DNA of 38,370 nt from assembly GCA_022841245.1 (NCBI GenBank), contig JALHRW010000026.1, positions 1-38,370 on the forward strand, in the 5' to 3' direction. The position numbers and the translations under genes are program-made. Of this stretch, positions 14,292 to 23,800 are shown one piece after another (position 1 is the stretch's first letter; every line of letters begins with the position of its first letter). This DNA is from Planctomycetota bacterium. GTDB taxonomy: Bacteria > Planctomycetota > UBA11346. The notes under the pieces were generated by a model, which was not told where the DNA came from, searched no databases, and saw only the letters and a program-made list of their open reading frames with translations.

Positions 14292-17216
14292 ATGAAGGAT
14301 GATCGCGACTCGGTCTTGCTGCTGGCGGTCGCTGCCGGAGATGAGACCGCCCTGGCCACCCTGATCGGTCGCTACCACCGTCAGGTGCGGGCGGCATGTG
14401 CCCGGCAATGCCCGCCGGCCGACCTCGACGATTGCGTCCTGGCCGTGTTCCTGGTGCTGCACCGCCGGCCGCAGGCGGCGGCAAGGGCCCCGGTGCTGCT
14501 TGCGTGGCTGCTGCGTGTGGCGCATTTCGTGTCCCTGCGCGCACGCAGAACGGACCAGCGCCGCCGGCGTGCCGAAGGCGGCATCGCGGACAGTCCGGCC
14601 GCCGCGCATGCACCCGATGCCACGGTGCTGGATCACCTCGATGCCGCGTTGCTGGGTCTGAAGGAGCGCCAGCGTGCGGCCATCCTCCTGCACGTCGTCG
14701 AAGGCGAGGCTCCCGCCAGCGTCGCTGGCCGCCTGGGCGTCACTCCGGAGAACGCTGGCAAGCTGATTCAGCGCGGCCTGGAGGCCCTGCGCACCTCGCT
14801 GCGTCGTCGTGGCGTGCCGATCGGCGCCGCGGCACTGGCCGCCTGCCTGGCCCGGTCCGCGAATGCCGTCGAGGCGACGCCGGCGGATCTGGTGACCCTC
14901 ATCACCCGGGCTCCTGGCGCACGCGCCGAGGTGCTCGCAACGAAAGTGATCATGACCATGACCGCCATTGGCGCCATTCCCGCAGCCGCCATCGTCCTGG
15001 TTGGAGTCCTGATCGGCACAGGTGCCCTGGCTATGCATGCGCCGCCCCGTCCCGCCGCCATGGCCGAAGTGCCACCGGTAATCGCGCCGGCCCCCGTTGT
15101 CTTGGTCGACCGGCGGCTCGCCCAGCCCGTCACAGCGATGTTGATCGGTCGGGGCATCCTGCCGGTCGTCCGCCAGTTGAACTGCTTGCTGCAGGAGCGA
15201 TTCGATGTCGTCATGCCGCAGCACCAGTTCACGGTGGAATTCAACACGACTCTCGATGGACCGGTCGTGGTGCCGGATATTGCCGTCGTCCTGCCACCCG
15301 GATCGACGGCGGCAACTGCATTGGACGCCATTGCTGAGCAGGCCGGCTGCACCTGGAGGATGGCGGAGGGCCTGGTCTGCTTCGAGGATCGCGTCCAACT
15401 GCTCGATCCCCTTGACGGCACCTGGGACAGCTTGGATGTGCACCGGGCCCTGACCCAGGGTGATGCCGCGACGGTGGGACGCGGCATCGCCGCTTGGCTG
15501 GATCTGCCGCAGCGCCGGCCGATCACATCACTGCTCATCCATCCCCGGTCCTGGCTGGGGAGGGTGGCTCTGTTGGGCGATGCCCGGCTGGCAGAACGCT
15601 TCCGCCAAGCCTGCCCGGATTTTCCCGGAAAAAGGGGCTACTACGATGATGTCATCCTTGGCGATCCGCATCCGAGCGAGCGCCTTGGCAGACCGGTGGA
15701 TCCGACCGATCTCGCCCGGTTGATCAGGATGGGCATTCGGGATCCCCAGGTGGAGGAGCCTGCCATAGCGGCCGTGGATGCACTGCTCATGTCGCCCGAT
15801 GGTGCGCCCTTGGCTGTCTACGCGACCCATCTGGCAGAGATGCAATCTGCGGGCATTGTCAGTCCAGAGTCATCACCTCGTGGATTCCGGCTAGGGAACA
15901 CGGTACTCGCTGGGAAGGATGGTGGATCGTGGGTGCGCCTTCGTGACGACATAGACGGGCTTCCTGAGGCATTGACGCGGCTGCTGGTGATCCGTGGTGA
16001 CGGGGGTCTGCGTTGCAGATTGCTGGATGAAGGGATTCTGCAGCGATACGGTACCTGGATGGCCGGATCGGGCTGCCATCCGGCATGGAACCATCGGTTG
16101 GCGGAGGCCGTGCGGGCAGGCGAGGAGGACGCCACGCGTCAATTGGCCGAACGGATCCTGGCTTCGTCCGCTGATCCGGAAAACTGGACCAGGCTGCTGG
16201 ATATGTGGTGGAAGAGCCAGGGGGGTGCGTTCAGGCGTCTGACCGGGTTGGTCCTGGGTGCAGGCCAGCGGGGCAGCGAGGCCATCCTGGCCGCGCTGGC
16301 CGAGGGGACCTTGCCGGCCGACGTGCTGACGGCCAGTCTGGAGGCTGATCAGCCGGACATGCCCGTCTCGAAGATCATGTTGTGCACCACGGTGGCGGGG
16401 AATCCCAACTGGCCAGATCGGCTGCGCCAAGCCGCAGTGCGGCGGCTCTGCTCAGACGACAGAGTGCCGCGGCATCCATTGGCCGTAGGGTTGGCGACGT
16501 CTCTGATCGAGGAAGGATCGAAGCGCTCCCGTTCGCTTCTGGTCGGGCTGGGCCTCCAGCTGCGGTTCAGCCAGGGCCTCATCGCGGATGACGATCCTGA
16601 CCTGGCACGTACCCTCCAGTCATCCTCGCCTTACCTGCGCGCCGTTGCCTTGACCATCGAGGACAAGCTCCTGACGCAGGCCCGGAAGCGATCCAAGCTG
16701 CAGGTGCGCAGGGATCTCGTTCGCCGATTCCCTGCAGCGGATCCACTAGCGGCTTCTTGGCCGAAGGCGTATGGTGGTGAAGCGTGGGCGCACTATCTTG
16801 CCCCTGATCCCGGACGGGCTGCAACCATGCTGGCGATGGCCCGGAACGATCCTTCCCCCCAGGTTCGGCTGCGGGCGGCTGCCGTCGGTGTGCGACTGCT
16901 GCCTGAGGAAGCGGCCATGGAAACGCTCCGTTCGCTGGCTCTCCAGGAGGATGACCCCGCGGTATTCAAGGACCTCGATGCCCGGATTCCGACCTGGACG
17001 GAAGAGAAGGAGGGTGCCGTCAGCGCCACGTGGGAGCATTCGAATATCCTCGTCTTTGGCTGCCCGGATTTTCCGGAGTGGCTGGACAACGAGACGGAAA
17101 CGCCAAATGGCACAGAGTGGAAGGGTTTCCCACCAGACTCGAAGGACGTCACCAGGCCGGACGATGCGCCCCGCCCCGAGGAGCGGCCAGTGCGTACCCA
17201 TATCCATGTCCATTGA
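14292..17216 (+). CDS. membrane-anchored ECF sigma factor with large extracytoplasmic region
   Basis: This 974-aa protein begins with an ECF RNA-polymerase sigma factor: sigma-2 at ~10-85 (LIGRYHRQVRAACARQC, DLDDCVLAVFLVLHRR) and sigma-4 at ~115-170 (LGLKERQRAAILLHVVEGEA, ...LGVTPENAGKLIQRGLEALR). One transmembrane helix follows at ~219-248 (MTAIGAIPAAAIVLVGVLIG). The remaining ~725 residues should lie outside the cytoplasm. They start with an STN/secretin-N-like unit near 310-365 (FNTTLDGPVVVPDIAVVLPP ... AEQAGCTWRMAEGLVCFED) and continue as helical, HEAT-like sequence. Similar sigma-TM fusions are typical of Planctomycetota and relatives. ATG 14292 was chosen; an upstream in-frame start at 14256 adds only 12 basic residues. 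No anti-sigma gene is adjacent, so the tail may act as a built-in sensor or anti-sigma module, with release perhaps by proteolysis. That is inference. Confidence 0.85.
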   Translation: MKDDRDSVLLLAVAAGDETALATLIGRYHRQVRAACARQCPPADLDDCVLAVFLVLHRRPQAAARAPVLLAWLLRVAHFVSLRARRTDQRRRRAEGGIADSPAAAHAPDATVLDHLDAALLGLKERQRAAILLHVVEGEAPASVAGRLGVTPENAGKLIQRGLEALRTSLRRRGVPIGAAALAACLARSANAVEATPADLVTLITRAPGARAEVLATKVIMTMTAIGAIPAAAIVLVGVLIGTGALAMHAPPRPAAMAEVPPVIAPAPVVLVDRRLAQPVTAMLIGRGILPVVRQLNCLLQERFDVVMPQHQFTVEFNTTLDGPVVVPDIAVVLPPGSTAATALDAIAEQAGCTWRMAEGLVCFEDRVQLLDPLDGTWDSLDVHRALTQGDAATVGRGIAAWLDLPQRRPITSLLIHPRSWLGRVALLGDARLAERFRQACPDFPGKRGYYDDVILGDPHPSERLGRPVDPTDLARLIRMGIRDPQVEEPAIAAVDALLMSPDGAPLAVYATHLAEMQSAGIVSPESSPRGFRLGNTVLAGKDGGSWVRLRDDIDGLPEALTRLLVIRGDGGLRCRLLDEGILQRYGTWMAGSGCHPAWNHRLAEAVRAGEEDATRQLAERILASSADPENWTRLLDMWWKSQGGAFRRLTGLVLGAGQRGSEAILAALAEGTLPADVLTASLEADQPDMPVSKIMLCTTVAGNPNWPDRLRQAAVRRLCSDDRVPRHPLAVGLATSLIEEGSKRSRSLLVGLGLQLRFSQGLIADDDPDLARTLQSSSPYLRAVALTIEDKLLTQARKRSKLQVRRDLVRRFPAADPLAASWPKAYGGEAWAHYLAPDPGRAATMLAMARNDPSPQVRLRAAAVGVRLLPEEAAMETLRSLALQEDDPAVFKDLDARIPTWTEEKEGAVSATWEHSNILVFGCPDFPEWLDNETETPNGTEWKGFPPDSKDVTRPDDAPRPEERPVRTHIHVH

Positions 17217-17499
17217 TGGAGGAACGGACATGGATGAAGCGGTCTGACCGCCTTCGCCTCCGTGATGCTACAGTTCGGATTCCCCCGTCCGCCATGTCCA
17301 CTGTCGAAGGATGAGCGTGACGAGTGGCTCGCGCCAATGTTCGAGGAGCAAGGACATGACAGTCGCGCTACGGATGAGGTCCAGCTCCAGGCTGTCAATC
17401 GGGTTTTCTGTCATGGGTGGCCATGTTCGCCTGCCTGACTAGCGAAGCGCGACCTCGATATCCCGGGTCATGAGGCGATGCCCCGAGGGATGGACTAAT

Positions 17500-17549
17500 G
17501 GCATGCGGGCAAAATAAGCCCATGAATGCCATAAAAATACAATATTTTT
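17500..17549. promoter_or_regulatory. nested palindromes plus A/T stem
   Basis: GGCAT (17500-17504) and ATGCC (17526-17530) enclose GGGC (17507-17510) and GCCC (17518-17521) around AAAATAA. Immediately after comes AAAAATA (17533-17539) / TATTTTT (17543-17549). The first could be a terminator for the sigma-factor gene or an operator; the second supplies a T-run. The role is undetermined. Confidence 0.4.
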
Positions 17550-17750
17550 GCGTGTACGGGGCAGGGTTCGCGGAGCAACCTGCCCAGGGTCCAGTGATCC
17601 GGAGTTAAGGAGTCCTGTCGGCCTGTGTCGTGCCTGCTCAGCATCGTTGAGGAGTCGGCGCCGAGCCCGGACAGGGGTTCAAGTCGGTTCAAGTCCCTCC
17701 AGATCGCCGACCAATGTGATCGGCACGCGATGCCGGAGAGGCTCAGGCCG

Positions 17751-17770
17751 GTGTCCAGTTTTCCGGACAC
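17751..17770. repeat. 6-bp inverted repeat in leader
   Basis: GTGTCC (17751-17756) and GGACAC (17765-17770) flank AGTTTTCC, 61 nt upstream of the chosen start at 17832. It may be an mRNA hairpin or a decayed insertion-sequence end. Confidence 0.3.
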
Positions 17771-17831
17771 TATTATCGCTGGACTCTCCTCTGAGCCCAT
17801 GAACAAGTCGGCCGTCTTTCTCGGAGAAGCC

Positions 17832-20800
17832 ATGCTTGCCATCCGCAAGGTGCACCTGCCCCTGATCCTGCTCGCCGTCGTGCTGGGCGTCACCGCCTGC
17901 GCCCGGGCGGACCATGCCGGCAATGAACGCGCTCCAGCCCTGCCGCCTCCTGTGATGCTGCCGGCGCCGGCAGAAGGCGATCACGTCACGGCAGATGCCA
18001 CGCCCGTACCGTCGACCACAGGCTCCGGTGCGCACCAGGCGCCGTCTCGCACGGTGCTCGATGCCCAGGGACAGACGCTGGTCGCCAAGGACGGCGAACA
18101 TGAGGTGCTCGCCGCCGAGGACGGCCCGGCCGACGCCCAGGGGCGCTTCACCCGCGTGCGCCTGGTGCGCCGCGACGGCCTCAAGTACCCGCTCATCCGC
18201 CAGATCGAGCAGATGCAGCGCGACCCGAGAGGCGAGGCCAGTCGCATCGTACTGCATGAGGCGGTGGCCGACCATCTGCAGGTGACGGTGCACGACCCCA
18301 CCACCCGTGCCCTGCTGGGCAACGCCCTGCCGGCAGGCTGCTCCGTGCGGCGCGTCATTCCTGGAGCCCCGGTCGTGCTGGTGCAGATCCCCGCCACCAC
18401 CCACGACGACTATCCCGCCGCCCTCGCCAGCCTCGCTGCCCTGCCCGGCGTGTCCCATGCCGGTCCCGACTGGCTGGTGCAGGCCACCATCACCCCGAAC
18501 GACCCCTCCTTCGCACAGCAATGGGCCCTCGACAACCAGGGACAGGACGGTGGCACCGCCGACGCCGACATCGACGCCCCCGAGGCCTGGGCCTACCACA
18601 CCGGCAGCCGCTCGGTGAAGGTCGGCGTCATCGACTCCGGCATCGATCTGCAGCATCCGGACCTGACCGAGAACCTGTGGACCAACCCCGGCGAGATCGC
18701 CGGCAACGGCCTCGATGATGACGCCAACGGCTACGTCGACGACGTGCATGGCTGGAACTTCGTCAGCGATAACGCCAACCCGGACGATGACCATTTCCAC
18801 GGTACGCATGTGGCGGGAACCATCGGCGCCAGCACGGGCAACGGCCTCGGCGTAGCCGGCGTGTGCTGGCAGGTGACCCTGGTCCCGCTCAAGTTCCTCG
18901 ACGCGAGCGGCAACGGCTATACCTCCGATGCGGTCGCCGCCGTCTATTACGCCAACACCATCGGTTGTGACCTGACGAACAACTCGTGGGGCGGCGGTGG
19001 CTTCGACCAGACGCTGAAGGACGCGATCGATGCTGCCGGGGCGCAGGGCCGGCTGTTCATCGCCGCGGCCGGCAACGATGGCGTCGACATCGGCAGCTAC
19101 CCGCACTACCCGTCCTCATATGCGTGCAGCAACCTGGTCGCCGTCGCCGCCACCGACCGCAAGGACACGCTGGCTGCATTCTCCAACTTCAACAGCAGCG
19201 GCGTGCACATCGCTGCGCCCGGCGTCTCCATCCTCAGCACCTTCCCGATGCAGCAGACCTGGGCCATGGCCGACAAGGGCCTGAGCGCGGCCTACGGCAG
19301 CATTTCCGGCACCTCGATGGCCACACCGCACGTCGCCGGCGCGATCGCCCTGCTCAAGGCGGCCGAACCGGGCCTGGATGCCGCCGCGTTGCGCAGCCGT
19401 CTGCTCCTGCGCTGCGACGCCCTGCCCATGTTGGTCGGGAAGGTGGCGGGTGGACGTCGCCTGAACGTGATGAAGCTGCTCGATCCGGCCTGGACGACGC
19501 CGCCCGCCGCGGTGGCCCTGGCCGGCACGGCGATGATCGAGCAGCAGGGCAACCAGGACGGCTTCCCCGGACCTGGCGAGACGATCCGGCTGACGCCGAG
19601 CTTCATGAATGTGGGCGGCGTGGACTCGGGCCAGTGCACCATCACGGCCCTGACGGCGAGCGCCGGAGTGACGGTGCTGGCGCCGACGTCCGGCTCCATC
19701 GTCAACCTGCCGCCGCTGGTGGCCGTCACCGGACCGTCGTTCTCCATCCAGCTCGACGCCAGCCTGGCCGACGAGCAGACGATCGCGGTCGATTTCGCGG
19801 TATCCGGACCGGCCGGCGGCCTGGGCACCTTCCGCTGGAGCGGTCTGGTGTCCGCGCCGCCGCCGCGTGCCGAGGCCACGGTCACCGTCGCCATCGGGGA
19901 GATGGTGGCGGATCCGGTCCGCAACCTGGTCTATGTCATCGACGCGACCACGCCCGCCATCATGGCGATCAACACCCAGACCGGACGGCTCGCGGCCCGC
20001 GCACCGCTGTCAGGTGCGCCGAACATCGATCCGCCCGTGCCTTCCAGCATGGTCGCCACCGGCCTTCCGACAGTCAGCACGGATGGCAGCCTCCTCTACG
20101 TCTGCCTGACCCGCGCTCGGAAAATCCAGTGCTTCGCGCTCCCGGGCCTCCAGGCCGTGCGGACGATCACCTGCGATGGGTGGGAACCCTTCAGCGCGGC
20201 GACCGGACCCGACGGCAGCCTCTATGTGACCAGCCACGACTATTGGGGCCCCATCCGCAAGCTGGACCCGGTCAGCGGAGCCATCCTCCGGTCCTTCGGC
20301 TACGGCCCGGCCTATCCGGAAGACCGTTTCTACATGCTGCCACTGCTGCGGACCAACGCGGACCACACCAGGCTCTATGTCGCGGAAACCGGGCTGTGGG
20401 TGACTGGTGGGCCGGGCTACATGCGCGAGCTCGACATATCCGGATCCACGCCGGCCTTCGTCAAGAGCCATCCCTTCCAGATGGTGTACCTGAGCGACTA
20501 CATGGTGGACCAGGCCAGCGGGACGCTCCTGACGACCCATGGGGGCATCTACGGCGTCCAGCTGACGAACATGGCCACCGGCGCCTATGGCACGGTATGG
20601 CCGTTCGGCACCCCTTACGGCAGTGCCGTGCAGATGGTGCCCGGTGATGGTTCCGTGTATGGCGCCTCGGCCGGACCGTACGACGCGACGATCTACCGAT
20701 TCAACCTGGCCACGGGCGCGAAGACCGCCAGCTACCCATTGAGCAAGGGTCTGGCCGGCAGCCTCTCGGCGCGCGGATTCGTCATCGCTCCCGATCGCCG

Positions 20801-23800
20801 CATCATCTATTACCTGCGTGGCGGCCAGAATGGCAACAAACTCGGCATCATCGGCTGCCCCAGCCTGACGCTGGACAACTACCCGCGAGCAGTCGCTACC
20901 GTGACACCGCTCAGCGGGCCGCCCGGACTGACCGTGACAGGCAATGCCACCGCCTCCTACGATCCGGACGCCGGCGGCGGCATCCTGGCCTACCGCTGGA
21001 ACTTCGGCGACGGTGCCTCCGCAACCACCGCCATCGCCTCGCACACCTACCCGACGCGCGGTTCCTACACCGTCACGCTGGAGGTCACCGACGTCGAGGG
21101 TCTCGTCGGCAACGCGTCCTATACCGTCGTGGTGAACGGCGCGCCTGTCCCGCAGGCGCAGAGCGTCACGACGCTGGAGGACACGGCCAAACCCATCGTG
21201 CTGACGGCCAGTGATCCCGAAGGCGACACGGTCACCTACAGCATCGCCAGCTACCCCGGCAAGGGGTCGTTGGGCGGCACGGCGCCGAACCTGACCTACA
21301 CGCCGTCCGCCAACCAGAACGGCAGCGACAGCTTCACCTTCCGCGCCAGCGACGGTCTGAGCAGCGCCACTGCGACGGTCTCCATCACCATCACCCCGGT
21401 CAACGACCCGCCGGTGGCGGGCGACCGCTCAGTCCTTGCCCGGCTCAATACACCTGTCGCGGTCAGCATCGTGGCGACCGACCCGGACTCGACGACCCTG
21501 TCCTATCTGGTGGTGCAGGCACCGGCATCCGGCGTCCTCAGCGGCATCGCCCCAAACCTGACCTACACGCCGAATCCAGGCTTCGCCGGGATCGACACGC
21601 TGCGCTTCACCGCCAGCGACGGCACGCTCACCAGTGCGACGGCGACGGTGACCATCCGGGTGAACCAGCCGCCGGTGGCGCAGCCAGCCAGCATCCCGGT
21701 GGTCTATGAGACCCCGAAGGCGTTCGTTCTCGGCGGCAGCGATGCCGATGGCCAGGCGCTGACCTACCGGGTGACCACCAGCCCGACGCGTGGGACGATC
21801 AGCGGCACGCCGCCCAGCCTGACCTACACGCCCAAGCCTGGCGAGACCGGCACCGACACCCTCGCGTTCGTCGCCAACGACGGCTACCACGACAGCGCCC
21901 CGGCTACCGTCACCTTCACGATCTCGGCCACGAATCCCTGGGCCGAAGCCGACCTGGCCCAGGCGCCGACCCCGGGGAGCACCGGCTTCGTACCGCTTGG
22001 CACCGTCTTCACCGTTCGCGGATCCGGCGACCTCGCCCCGGCCAGTGATGGTGGACGGTTCACCTGGACCACCCTGCCGGCCGACGGTACTCTGGCCGCG
22101 CGCATCACCGCCATCACGGGTGGACGCGGCGGGCTCATGCTGCGCGCCGCCAGCACCGCCGATGCCGCCAGCGCCGCCCTCCTGCTCGATGGGGGGCAGC
22201 TGCTGCTGGTGGTCCGCGCGGGTGACGGCATCGCAGCGGTGACAACCCCGCTGGGCGCTCAAGCGGCACCGTGTTGGCTGCGCCTGCAGCGGACGCCAAC
22301 CGGCATCGACGCTGCCCGTTCCAGTGACGGCAAGACCTGGGTCCAGGTCGGATCAGCCGCCGTGCAGCTGCCCGCTACCGCCATGGCCGGTCTGTGGGCA
22401 GGCAGCGCGACGACCAGCCTCGCCCAACTCACCGCCGACCAGGTGCGTACCCACCACTCCGTCGACCGGACCTGGCAGACGTTCGGCGCCTCGCCAGCCC
22501 GGACCGGTGTGGCCTCCGGCAGCTTCGCCGGCGCGCCCTTCACGCAGGTGTGGCAGGCCGCGCCCGGCGGCGACCTCCAGCCGGTCGCGGTCGGCAACGG
22601 CTTGGTCTTCGCGACCAAGTCGATCTACATGACCACCGGCTGGATCAAGGCGTTCGATCTGGCAACCGGCGTCGAGCGGTGGCAGGTCACGACTCCCAGC
22701 GCATACTCGCTGAATCCAGCCGCCTTCGCGGATGGCCGCGTGTTCGTGCAGCGCGGCAACCACGGCAGCGATTCGCAACTCTGGTGCATCTCGGCCGCCA
22801 CCGGGTCAACGTTGTGGAAGTCGCCCTTCAGCGCGCAGTGGGAACGCTACATGGCGGGATGTCCCGCTGGCGGGATGATCTGCGTCAACGGCGGTTACTA
22901 CGGCGGCATGTACGGCTTCGATCAGGTCGATGGCGCCCAGCGCTTCTTCAACGGAACCCTGGAGCAGATCGACCAGTGGGCGCCGGCCTTCGCCTCCGGG
23001 CAGCTCTTCACGTGGATCGGCGGCAAGGCTCGCGGCCACGATCCCCTCAGTGGCGTCACCGGTTGGACGCTCGACCTGTTGAATGGCGACGGCAGGGGCA
23101 CGCTGCCGGTGATCGGCGGCACATCGCTCGTCCTGCGCGGCTCCAACGCGCTGCATGTGGTCGACACTGCCTCCCGCACGAAGCGCTGGACCGTGAACGC
23201 CACGGTCGCCGGCACGCCGGCGGTGACTTTGGACGCGGTCTACGCCCTGGTCGGCCCGCAGCTCAATGCCTATGCCCTGAGCAGCGGCAGCCTGCTGCGC
23301 AGCTACACCGCCAGCGGTACGCTCATCGGTCAGCCGCTGGTCACGGACGACTCGATCATCATCGCCAGCGCCAACACCACCTGGGTGCTCGACCGGGCCT
23401 CCTTCGCGGTGCGTCAGACCCTGACCTACGGCGGGCACCTCGCCCTCGCCGGCCGCACCCTGGTCCTGGCCGATGCCAGCGGATCGATCCGCGCCTTCAC
23501 TTCTCCGGAAGCGAACGCCGCCCCGGTCGCCAACGCCCAATCCGTGGCAGCCGTCGAGGACACCGCCAGCGCCATAACCCTCTCCGGCAGCGACCCCGCG
23601 GGCCAGGCGCTGACCTACCAGATCGCGACGCCGCCGGCGCATGGCGCGCTCAGCGGGACGCCGCCAACGCTCACCTACCTGCCGCAGGCCGATTTCGCCG
23701 GCAGCGACACGTTCACGTTCACCGTGCATGACGGTCAGGTGGGCAGCGCCCCGGCCACGGTGTCGATCACTGTCACGGGGGTCAATGATCGTCCGTCCAT

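Larger units (their letters stand above)
17217..17831. other. 615-bp intergenic region before giant lipoprotein gene
   Basis: No convincing gene is seen. The region contains the nested palindromes at 17500-17549, a tandem 10-mer GGTTCAAGTC at 17676-17695 and an inverted repeat at 17751-17770. An upstream in-frame start at 17625 or ATG 17799 could extend the next gene, but the lipoprotein signal and the best ribosome-binding site fit ATG 17832. This makes an unusually long leader if transcription starts near the AT-rich patch at 17511-17549. Confidence 0.5.
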
